DNA of 64,000 bases from positions 36,573 to 100,572 of the forward strand of contig CAVSFO010000015.1 of the NCBI GenBank assembly GCA_963727245.1, written 5' to 3'. Shown here piece after piece: positions 57,003 through 64,000 of the stretch (position 1 is its first letter; every line of letters starts with the position of its first letter). The notes under the pieces were generated by a model. The model made no database searches. It worked only from the letters and a program-made list of their open reading frames with translations, and was not told the origin of the DNA. A program made the position numbers and the translations under genes. Source of the DNA: JBKQVT01 sp963727245. GTDB lineage: Bacteria > Planctomycetota > Planctomycetia > Pirellulales > Thermoguttaceae.

Positions 57003-57029
57003 CCCCCCGTCGCAGACGGGGGGCTTTTC
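57003..57029 (+). terminator. Hairpin CCCCCCGTC-GCA-GACGGGGGG with short T tract
   Basis: 9-bp perfect stem (57003-57011 and 57015-57023) followed on the + strand by CTTTTC. Both neighbouring genes are on the minus strand, where no T tract follows, so a role as terminator for 57121-59275 is doubtful. Confidence 0.3.
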
Positions 57030-57051
57030 TCGCCGACGTAAAGTTTCTGGT

Positions 57052-57075
57052 GTTTCCGAAGGGGACAGTCCCCAG
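57052..57075. repeat. 24-bp dispersed repeat with GGGGACAGTCCCC hairpin, copy 2
   Basis: Identical over 24 bases to 23616-23639 (GTTTCCGAAGGGGACAGTCC..). Located just downstream of the glycine-rich solenoid gene. Confidence 0.72.
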
Positions 57076-57120
57076 ATTATTCCCGCCTCTGATTTTCCAA
57101 GCTAAAAAAACGAACGAGCG

Positions 57121-59275
57121 TCATCGTCCGGCCGCATTGGCCACCGGCCTGGCGGCGGTCGCGGCGGCCTCGTCTTGCCTGGGGCGATCGATAATAAAAC
57201 CGCCGGCGGCCCCGCGCTGCATGAAGCAGTGGGGCTCGGCCCCGCAGCCGAAGCTGCTGTTGCCGCCGTAATTGATCAGGAAGCTGAAGTTGCCGCCGCA
57301 CTGGGGCAGGTCGTGATAGCTGATGCTGGGCGAGGCCCACCCTTGGCTGCCGCCGTCCCACACCGAATCCCCGCCGTAGTGGAAGAGGATGCCCAGTCCG
57401 GCCTGGGCACCGCAGCCCTCGGTCAGTCCGCCGGTGGCCGCGTAGTGGTCTTTGCCGCCGAAGCTGCAGAGCACGCCGACCGAGCAATCCCAGGCCATGC
57501 CGCTGCCCATGATGGTGCCTTCGTACGTGCTGTCGCCGCGGTCGTCGAAGCAGAACCCCAGCGCCGTAATGGCAGCCCCAGCCGCAGCCGAAGCGCTGGA
57601 AGAGCTGCTCGGTGCGCTCGCCGCCGTAGAAATTTTTCCGCGCGATCACCCGCTGGCTGTGGCCGCCGAAATCGCGGGCGAAGCCCAGGCCGCACCAATA
57701 GCCGCCGCCGTGGGAGAGGTAATCGAACTCATAGACGTTGTAGCCGCCGCCGTTGAGCAACACGCCGATGCCGCCGCAGGCCGACTGGCGAATGCCGGCG
57801 CCCACGCCCTGGCCGAAGCCTTCATAGCCCGGCGTTTCCGGCTTGTACGAGTTGGGATAGAGGCCGCCACAATAGTAGTGGTCGCCGCCGCCGAGGTTTT
57901 CCAGCAGGGCGAAACCCAGCGGGTTGCCCAAGCCCTGCGCCCACATGCCGGCGTGATAGTCGTTGTGACCGCCGCGGTCGATGAGGATGCCCACGCCTCC
58001 CATGGCTTGTCCCTGCACCCGGCGAACGCCGCGGTAGACGTTGTTGCCGCCGAACTCCATAATGATGCCGACGCCCGCCAGGCTGGAAGCCTGGGCGACG
58101 TCCTGGGCGTCGTAGCGGTTGCCGCCGCCAAGGTTCACGATCGTGGAGACGCCCAGGATGGCGCCGCCTTGCACGCCCGGGCTGGTGGCCTGGAAGTGGT
58201 TGCCGCCGCCCAGATTCACCACCAGCAGCACGGGCCGCTCCAGCGAGGTCGTGCCCTCGTAATAGGTGTTGTTGCCGCCCAGCGAGATGACCGCCGCCAC
58301 CCCGGGCATGTTGTCGAGCCGATAGGTGTTGCCGCCCTTGCCGCCGATGACGATGGCCCCGGCCGGCGTGTCGATCTTCGCCACCACGTGGCCCATCACC
58401 CCCGGCACGTCGACGTTGCCGTCCTCGGGCAATTGCTTGAGTTGTTCCAGCAGCTTGGGATCGGTGATCGGCACCATCGCTTCCCCGGCTTCGACCATCT
58501 TGGCGCGGTCCATCTTCTCCATCAAGTCGCAGAGCCGCCGTCCGGTGCCGCGATCGTTGATCGTGTGTCCCACGTGGTTCTGGCCCACCAGGACCGGATA
58601 GAGATAGTTCACCATCTCCTGGATTTCGCCCTTGCTCAACGGCGCCAGCGCGGCGGCATAAGCGGCCTGCGCCTGCGTGAGCGACACCTTGACCACTTCC
58701 AACGCCTGCTGGGGCGACGAGACGGCGACAAACCCGCGCGGCTTGTGCTTGCCGAGGTCGAGCTTCTCGGCCGCCGTGGCCAACACTGGACCAAGCCCCG
58801 ACGGATCGTCGACAATCGACTTGTGCAGCAGCCGCGTAAACTCCTCCGCTTCGGCGGGCGCCAGCAACGGGTTCCGCAGCAGGTGATCGTACCAACTCAA
58901 CCGGCAATTACCGGTCAGCTCCGAGCCCGTGTACGCGCCGGCGGTCAGATTGAGCCGCTCGCCGGCATAGCTCTGGAAGCGGGCGAAACTGCCGTCCACG
59001 CCCCGGCTGCGAAGCGCCCTGGCGATCTCCCCCTGCAACAGCGTCACCATGCCGGGGGCCATCGGCTCGCCGTAGATGGGATTGGGAGCACGCGGAGACG
59101 CCGTCGCCTTGGCGGCCGGCGCCGCTGGCTTCGCTCGGCTGGAGTCAGCCGCCGGATGGCGGTCCTTGACCGCGTCGTCCGCCCCCATCGCGATGAAGAT
59201 GAGGCCGAAGGCGGCCAGAACCATCGTCAACGTTGTGGCCATTCTAGGTTGCGAACTCGCAGGCGATCTCATCAT
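57121..59275 (-). CDS. Exported glycine-rich beta-solenoid-like protein, frameshift near 57565-57580
   Basis: About 718 residues. Signal peptide from the ATG at 59275 (hydrophobic TTLTMVLAAFGLIFIAMGAD). Residues 60-300 are helical. From about 310 there are roughly 12 repeats of 25-40 residues, each with GG(N/G)(N/D/H)xY: LGGNNTYYEG, LGGGNHFQAT, LGGGNRYDAQ, FGGNNVYRGV, RGGHNDYHAG, LGGGDHYYCG, GGGYNVYEFD, then after the frame change FGGKDHYAAT, YGGDSVWDGG, CGGNFSFLIN and YGGNSSFGCG. Spacing and alternating hydrophobics suggest a right-handed solenoid with Asn/Asp/Gly turns, possibly calcium-binding. Outside the cell or in the periplasm. Family not recognised. Confidence 0.68.
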
Positions 59276-59396
59276 AATCTCCCACCGGACATAAATAGAA
59301 CGCAAACTCTGCCCAGTTTGCCTGATTTGTTGTTGTGAGCGATGCGAACGGTGCAAAAAGCCAGATTCTAAAGATGGGCCCCCGACGAGTCAACGT

Positions 59397-60497
59397 CTAC
59401 TGCGCCGAACGCCATGGCGACTTTTTTCGAAACGGCTGCTGCAATGCTGCTACGCAAAACTCGCGGCGATTATGTTGCAGTTGCCGAGCGAAGACCTGAT
59501 TGTACCCCCAACTGCGAATGCGGTCGAGGTAGGCGGGCACTTGATCGGCTAATTTCCACTGCGGAAGTTTCAGGGTCAACAGCAGCCCGCGAATGTTTAC
59601 CTCCGCATGGGTGACGATTGACTGCACCGCATCGAGCGTGTACTCGGGCGGGACGTTCATGTCGGCGGCCAGCCAGCGGACCTTGCGGAAGTCGCGCCGC
59701 CGCACCGCCGAACTGCGGCGGCGGATATGTACAAAATCGGGATGGGCCAGCACTCGGGGGTCCATGGCGGCCGGATCGATGCCGGTGACGCAATAGCCAT
59801 GCTGCAAAAGGGCCTGGCTCGATCCGCCCGGGGCACTGCCGATTTCGGCCCAATGGGCCTTTGGGGGGATAGGCAGGTTCGCCCATCGCAGGGCTTCTTC
59901 CATCTTTAGCCACGCCCGGCTGACCGCATCGGGGGGCAAGACCAGCGGCATCAGTCCGCCGGGCCATTGCGAGGGGACGGACTTGGCCCGGTGATAGCCC
60001 ACCCACCATCGGCCCGGATCCAACAGGATGCAGTCCAGCACCGCTTGGCCCGGCCGCGCCGGCTGCTGCCAATCGCCGCCCGAAGAGGCCAGTTTCCCCG
60101 GTTCGGGGCAATTTCGCACCAACGCTTCGTAGGCGGCCGCGGCCGCCGCGGTCAGGCCGGGCTCGAAGTCATGCTCGCCCGGGCTGGCCGCGTCACGTTC
60201 CCAGACGTGAATGCGCTGCCAGGGGTGCTGGGCCATGAGCGTCCACACGCCGCGAGCCAGCACGTCCGCATCGTCGCCGGTGACCGCGCCGAACGAGAAA
60301 CCGTACGCCCGGGCGAAAACGGCCCCCAGCTTGAAGTCGGGCGGCAGCTTGCAATCGTCCGGCAGTTTGAAGGTGAGGAAACCGGGACGCGAAAAGGCGA
60401 ACTGGAAGTCCGGCCAGCGGCGGGCCAATTCGCCCTTGACGGCCTGCTGGGCGCCCACCTGGCAGGTGATAAACAAAAAACGCGGCCGCTCCGACAT
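59397..60497 (-). CDS. RlmM-like 23S rRNA 2'-O-methyltransferase
   Basis: 366 residues. N-terminal THUMP-like region (FLFITCQVGAQQAVKGELAR) and a C-terminal Rossmann SAM-dependent methyltransferase: AEIGSAPGGSSQALLQHGYC at about 217-236 (SAM loop), VTGIDPAAMD, WLAADMNVPPEYTLDAV with D279, and LLLTLKLPQWKL at 303-314. The FtsJ/RrmJ-type K-D-K-E tetrad is likely (K198, D279 and a Lys in LKLPQWK). RlmM methylates C2498 of 23S rRNA; the planctomycete homologue may act on the same or another site. Monocistronic. Confidence 0.82.
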   Translation of the reverse strand: MSERPRFLFITCQVGAQQAVKGELARRWPDFQFAFSRPGFLTFKLPDDCKLPPDFKLGAVFARAYGFSFGAVTGDDADVLARGVWTLMAQHPWQRIHVWERDAASPGEHDFEPGLTAAAAAAYEALVRNCPEPGKLASSGGDWQQPARPGQAVLDCILLDPGRWWVGYHRAKSVPSQWPGGLMPLVLPPDAVSRAWLKMEEALRWANLPIPPKAHWAEIGSAPGGSSQALLQHGYCVTGIDPAAMDPRVLAHPDFVHIRRRSSAVRRRDFRKVRWLAADMNVPPEYTLDAVQSIVTHAEVNIRGLLLTLKLPQWKLADQVPAYLDRIRSWGYNQVFARQLQHNRREFCVAALQQPFRKKSPWRSAQ

Positions 60498-60568
60498 CTG
60501 CTACAAACCACCTTTCCCCGCCAGTGAAGAACACTTATACTACACTACCTGGTTTTTGTTGTGGAAGG

Positions 60569-60643
60569 GTAGGGTGGGTCAAGCGCAGCGAGCCCCACCA
60601 AAATCCGCCGGCGGTGGGTCTCGCTGCGCTTGACCCACCCTAC
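60569..60643. repeat. Paired palindrome, GTAGGGTGGGTC family copy 2
   Basis: GTAGGGTGGGTCAAGCGCAG.. and ..CTGCGCTTGACCCACCCTAC, with inner AGCCCCACC / GGTGGGTCT arms. Located in the gap before the RGG-rich gene. Confidence 0.85.
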
Positions 60644-60664
60644 ACGTCCTAACGAAATTCAAAC

Positions 60665-61774
60665 ATGACCGATCCGAGTAATCATTGGGCCGACCTGTCA
60701 TCCTTGTTGGGGGTTGAGTACAAGCCGGAGGAGCCGAAACCTCAACCGACGGAATCCCCGACGCCCGCCAAGAGCCAACCTGTCCCGCCGGCGCCACGCG
60801 AGGCTGCCCCTCGGGCCCGCCGGCCGGCGGTCAATTGGGATGAGTTGGCCGGTTCGCTGGGCGTGGTCCCGCAGCCCCCGCCTCCACCGCCGGCCCCAGC
60901 CCCAGCGCCCGCCAAGCCGGCGGCCGCCAAGCCTGTCAAGACCGTGGAGGACGTTAAGGCGGTCGAGGTTGTTGAGACGGTCGAGGCGATCGAGGTCGTC
61001 AGCCCGCCGCCCCGCCCACCGCGCAGCCAGCCGCGACGCGAACCCGCCGAAGCGGCCGAGCAGTTCGGCGCCATTGCCGAAGAGGTGGCCGACTTCGGGC
61101 CGCCGCCGGCCGGCGAGTCCGAGCCAAGACCTGGCCACCGCCGCCGCAAACGCCGCCGTCGTGGTGGTCGCGGCCAGCGGGAAGGCGGTCCGGCCCAGCA
61201 AGCCAGGGAGACCGGCCCAGCGGACACCGAGGATTCGGAAAGGAATTATTCGGACAGAACCGACTTCGACCGGGAGGATATCGAATTGGAACTGCCCGAG
61301 GAGCAGGAGCCCGCGGACATGCCGGAGCCGATTGGAGAGGGCGGCGTCGACGTATCTGGAGCGCCGGACAGGAGGCCCGAGCGTCGCCGTCCCCGCCGCG
61401 GCGGCCGCTCGCGCGGCCGAGATCGAGATCGCGGCCGCGACCAGGATCGCCCGCGGGAGCCCGCGGCTGCCAAGGCCCCGGCGCGGGAAGAGCCGCCCAT
61501 CGAGGACGAGGACGACATGGACGCGGGCCTGCTGGACTTGCCCGAGGCCGGGGATGAGGACGACGAGGATGCGGATGTGGCCTCGGCCAAGGCGGGATTC
61601 CGCAGCATTCCCACCTGGGAGGAGGCGGTGGGAATTTTGGTTTCCGCGAATCTGGAGTCGCGTGCCCGGCGGCCCGGCAACGGCGGCCCGCCCGGCCGCG
61701 GCGGCCGGGGTGGCTCGCGTGAGCGGTCGCGTTCCGGCGGCAACCGCGGCCCGCGCGGCGGCAAGCGGCGGTAG
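60665..61774 (+). CDS. RGG-rich acidic/basic low-complexity protein
   Basis: 369 residues. The N-terminus (NHWADLSSLLGVE) and VNWDELAGSLGVV are two related short motifs. Pro/Ala stretches, then blocks of RRRKRRRRGGRGQRE and RRGGRSRGRDRDRGRDQDRP alternate with acidic blocks (EDEDDMDAGLLDLPEAGDED). A conserved-looking segment GFRSIPTWEEAVGILVSANL precedes a C-terminal RGG tail (GRGGRGGSRERSRSGGNRG). The composition suggests RNA binding. Domain family not known to me; a conserved planctomycete protein by recollection. Its stop codon begins the tandem array at 61771. Confidence 0.7.
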   Translation: MTDPSNHWADLSSLLGVEYKPEEPKPQPTESPTPAKSQPVPPAPREAAPRARRPAVNWDELAGSLGVVPQPPPPPPAPAPAPAKPAAAKPVKTVEDVKAVEVVETVEAIEVVSPPPRPPRSQPRREPAEAAEQFGAIAEEVADFGPPPAGESEPRPGHRRRKRRRRGGRGQREGGPAQQARETGPADTEDSERNYSDRTDFDREDIELELPEEQEPADMPEPIGEGGVDVSGAPDRRPERRRPRRGGRSRGRDRDRGRDQDRPREPAAAKAPAREEPPIEDEDDMDAGLLDLPEAGDEDDEDADVASAKAGFRSIPTWEEAVGILVSANLESRARRPGNGGPPGRGGRGGSRERSRSGGNRGPRGGKRR

Positions 61775-62235
61775 GAGTCGGCGGAGTTGTGCACGTGTGC
61801 CACTGGCTCTGCCAGTGTTTGCGTGGGAGTGATTTGGAACGTCGACGAAGCCCAAAGCACTGGCAAAGCCAGTGGCACACGGCGGCGGTAGGAGTCGGCG
61901 GAGTCGTGCACGTGTGCCACTGGCTCTGCCAGTGTTTGCGTGGGAGTGATTTGGAACGTCGACGAAGCCCAAAGCACTGGCAAAGCCAGTGGCACACGGC
62001 GGCGGTAGGAGTCGGCGGAGTTGTGCACGTGTGCCACTGGCTCTGCCAGTGTTTGCGTGGGAGTGATTTGGAACGTCGACGAAGCCCAAAGCACTGGCAA
62101 AGCCAGTGGCACACGGCGGCGGTAGGAGTCGGCGGAGTCGTGCACGTGTGCCACTGGCTCTGCCAGTGTTTGCGTGGGAGTGATTTGGAGCGTCGACGAA
62201 GCCCAAAGCACTGGCAAAGCCAGTGGCACACGGCG
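61771..62235. repeat. Tandem array of four 117-bp units, GTGCCACTGGC family
   Basis: Units start at 61771, 61888, 62005 and 62122 (period 117). Each has a GTAGGAGTCGGCGGAGTYGT leader, then arms GTGCCACTGGCTCTGCCAGT.. and ..ACTGGCAAAGCCAGTGGCAC. Units 1 and 3 have T and units 2 and 4 have C at the Y position, suggesting duplication of a two-unit block. The leader is a copy of the end of the RGG-rich gene (stop codon included). The period is divisible by three, so both strands stay open, but this is not a gene. Confidence 0.92.
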
Positions 62236-62255
62236 TTATCCAACACCAGTCGCAA

Positions 62256-62485
62256 GGGGCCGACATCCCTTGCCCCGTAGGGGCACCGTAGCATAGCCCG
62301 GCGGTTGCCGCGCAGCGGCTACCCCGGGTTCCGGGTGTCGCGAATTCCCAAAACCCCGAGGGGTTTCGCAAGCGTCTCTGCAACCCTTGCAGGGTTGAAG
62401 ATTGGCGTCGCCTGCCGACCCGGGGTAGCCGCTTCGCGGCAACCCCGGGCTGAATTATTGCAGCCCCTGCCGGGGCAAGACCCCG
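62256..62485. repeat. Composite palindrome cluster (GGTTGCCGCGCAGCGGCTAC type)
   Basis: Outer arms GCCCGGCGGTTGCCGCGCAG..(62297-62328) and ..CCGCTTCGCGGCAACCCCGG (62419-62450) are inverted. Between them are AACCCCGAGGGGTT and GCAACCCTTGCAGGGTTG hairpins, and outside are TTGCCCCGTAGGGGCA (62270-62285) and CCCCTGCCGGGG. This is a different family from the adjacent array. Confidence 0.75.
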
Positions 62486-62547
62486 CCGATCCATCGCAGC
62501 CCGCGTGCAACAACGACCGCTCGGCCCGCCGCCCACGTCAACTCGCC

Positions 62548-62576
62548 TTCTTGCCCGGCCGCCTGCGGCCTATAAT
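62548..62576 (+). promoter_or_regulatory. Promoter TTCTTG-N17-TATAAT of mfd
   Basis: TTCTTG at 62548-62553 and TATAAT at 62571-62576, spacer 17, 12 bases before the mfd ATG at 62589. Confidence 0.55.
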
Positions 62577-62588
62577 AGACGGACGGAC

Positions 62589-64000
62589 ATGGCAGACGCC
62601 GTTGCGGCAATTACTGCACCGGACCGTTTGTGGGAACTGACGGGCCGGCTGGAGCGGCAAGAAGGCTTCGCCGAAGTCCTCGCGAGCCTGAAGGGCGGAC
62701 ACGCGGCCACTTTCGACGGAGTCTGGGGCTCATCCTGCGCGCTGGTGGCCGCTACCCTGGTGGCACACGCCCCGGGACCGCTGGTGGTCGTCTGTCCCCG
62801 GGCCGATGAAGTGGACGCCCTGGTCGATGACCTGGGGCTCTTCCTGCCCTCCGGCCTCGTGCCGGAGCAGTTTCCGGCGTGCGAATCGCTCACCGGCGAC
62901 CGGCTGCTCCACGACGAGGCGGCCGGCGACCGCCTGCGATTGCTGAAAATGCTGCTTGCGCCCGAGCGGCCCCGCCTGGTGGCGACCAGCATCCAGGCCC
63001 TCTTGCAGCCCGTGCCCGACCACGAGGCCCTGGCGCGGCAGACGCGCTTGCTGCGCGTGGGCCAGCGGCTCTCGCAAGAGGAACTGGCCCGCTGGCTGGT
63101 CGAGAACCGTTTTCACCCCACCACGGGCGTGGAATTGCCGGGCGAATTCTCGCTCCGCGGCGGCATCGTCGATATCTTCGCCCCCGACTGGTACGAGCCG
63201 GTGCGCGTGGAACTCTCGGGCGACGAGATCGAGTCGATCCGCCGCTTCGAGGTCGCCAGCCAGCGGAGCCTGGAAAGCCTCGAGGAAGTGGAAGTGACCG
63301 TGCTGGAGCCGCTGTTGGCCGGCCACGGACATTTCGCCGATTTCCTGCCGCCGGAAAGCTGGTTCCTGCTGGTCGAGCCGGGCGAGTTGGACACGGAGGG
63401 ACGGCATTACCTGGAGCGGCTGGAGCGGCCGCAGGAGCTGCACGCGGTGGCCGACGTGCTGCGGCAGGTGTTCCGCTTCCCCTCGGTGACGACGGCGGCG
63501 GTGGCCCCCGGCTCACTGGAGACGACGTGCCGGCTGAAGATCGAATCGGTCGAGCGCTTCAGCGGCGACATCAACAAGGTCCGCGACGAGCTGGACGACG
63601 CCGGCGCCGGGCAGGAGGTCTACCTGGTCTGCCAGACCGAGGCCGAGGTGCGGCGCCTGGCCGAACTGTTCGCCGCCACGCGGCTGGGGCAGCAGGGCAA
63701 GCTCCACTATCTCATGGGGACGCTGCACGGCGGGTTTCGCCTGGTCACTGAAGGCATCGTACTGCTGAGCAGCGGCGAGTTGTTTCGGCGGACCGATCTG
63801 CGGCGTCCGGCGCGGCGGCGATTGGGGCGGGTGATCGACAGTTTCCTGGAGCTGCACGAGGGCGACCTCGTGGTCCACGTCGCCCACGGCATCGCCCGCT
63901 ACCGGGGGCTGACGCTGCTGGAGAAGAACGGCCGGGTCGAGGAGCACCTCGAACTGGAGTTTCGGGGGCGGACGAAGCTGTACGTGCCGTCGTCGAAGAT
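62589..64000 (+). CDS. mfd: Transcription-repair coupling factor Mfd, 3' truncated by window edge
   Basis: About 470 codons of an open frame running off the window end. The N-terminus has the UvrB-homology region (SLTGDRLLHDEAAGDRLRLL, VATSIQALLQPVPDHEALAR, ENRFHPTTGVELPGEFSLRG with GGIVDIFAPDWYEPVRVEL) and the RNA-polymerase-interaction CarD-like domain begins near base 63865 (GDLVVHVAHGIARYRGLTLL). Mfd removes RNA polymerase stalled at lesions and recruits UvrA. The helicase motor lies beyond the window. Start ATG at 62589 with a promoter just upstream. Confidence 0.94.
   Translation, partial: MADAVAAITAPDRLWELTGRLERQEGFAEVLASLKGGHAATFDGVWGSSCALVAATLVAHAPGPLVVVCPRADEVDALVDDLGLFLPSGLVPEQFPACESLTGDRLLHDEAAGDRLRLLKMLLAPERPRLVATSIQALLQPVPDHEALARQTRLLRVGQRLSQEELARWLVENRFHPTTGVELPGEFSLRGGIVDIFAPDWYEPVRVELSGDEIESIRRFEVASQRSLESLEEVEVTVLEPLLAGHGHFADFLPPESWFLLVEPGELDTEGRHYLERLERPQELHAVADVLRQVFRFPSVTTAAVAPGSLETTCRLKIESVERFSGDINKVRDELDDAGAGQEVYLVCQTEAEVRRLAELFAATRLGQQGKLHYLMGTLHGGFRLVTEGIVLLSSGELFRRTDLRRPARRRLGRVIDSFLELHEGDLVVHVAHGIARYRGLTLLEKNGRVEEHLELEFRGRTKLYVPSSK

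Larger units (their letters stand above)
61775..62588. other. Repeat-filled intergenic region before mfd
   Basis: 814 bases. It holds most of the 117-bp array (to 62235), then a second palindromic cluster (62256-62485), and the mfd promoter. No convincing gene in it. Confidence 0.7.

Noticed and set aside
57003..57029. Terminator of the glycine-rich protein gene
   Set aside because: The T tract is on the wrong strand for that gene; kept only as a low-confidence hairpin.
61771..62235. Possible CRISPR array
   Set aside because: Units are 117 bp and contiguous, with near-identical content and no variable spacers; it is a tandem duplication of a palindromic element.
61789..62280. Open frame with four CHWLCQC-type repeats
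   Set aside because: It is produced by the 117-bp array, whose period is divisible by three; the complementary strand is open as well.
1..64000. tRNA, rRNA and riboswitch genes
   Set aside because: I scanned gaps for cloverleaf arms, rRNA signatures and known riboswitch cores and saw none; a covariance-model search would be decisive.

Overview
The window looks like a chromosomal segment of a planctomycete, probably Pirellulales-like. It is GC-rich. It carries many leucine-rich-repeat proteins, a Tat-exported Gfo/Idh/MocA oxidoreductase, a secreted formylglycine-enzyme-fold (SUMF1-like) lipoprotein, a DUF3467 protein, a Ser/Thr kinase and several secreted families that I associate with that phylum. 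The taxonomic call is inference; no rRNA or tRNA gene was found to anchor it.

Layout. 1-15.8 kb: a Tad/Flp-type pilus locus, all on +. It holds two CpaF-type ATPases (the first cut by the window edge), two prepilin-like peptides, a prepilin peptidase, three TadE/TadG-like pseudopilins, a CpaB-like protein, an FHA-domain CpaF, TadB and TadC. It runs on into a zinc-ribbon membrane protein, a transmembrane Ser/Thr kinase joined to a caspase-fold peptidase, and a DUF3467 protein. 16-23.6 kb: LRR proteins, the oxidoreductase and a secreted Spy/CpxP-like repeat protein. 23.8-31.7 kb: carbonic anhydrase, catabolic acetolactate synthase, aldehyde dehydrogenase and a type-B succinate dehydrogenase in sdhCAB order. 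31.8-48 kb: a second LRR membrane protein, an APC permease with a stress-protein tail, a reduced Pat-like acetyltransferase, an ABC-2 export operon, an NCS2 purine permease, a site-2 protease and a cytidylate-kinase-like protein. 48-64 kb: YceH, the SUMF1-like lipoprotein, a pair of secreted paralogues, BirA, small zinc-ribbon and HEAT proteins, a toroid-like secreted protein, a glycine-rich solenoid-like protein, an RlmM-like methyltransferase, an RGG-rich protein and the start of mfd.

Two themes stand out. First, the Tad locus appears to carry its own phospho-signalling: a kinase able to phosphorylate Ser/Thr, an FHA domain (a phosphothreonine reader) fused to the pilus ATPase, and a caspase domain on the kinase polypeptide, predicted to lie across the membrane. 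Second, the intergenic spaces are filled with at least nine families of dispersed, paired palindromic repeats. Two of them sit between near-perfect 20-21 bp direct duplications of neighbouring gene ends, and one has expanded into a 4 x 117 bp tandem array.

At least 19 single- or double-base frameshifts break otherwise intact genes, often in G/C runs and once as a compensating pair inside sdhA. I read most of them as assembly error rather than pseudogenes, and give joined coordinates for those genes.
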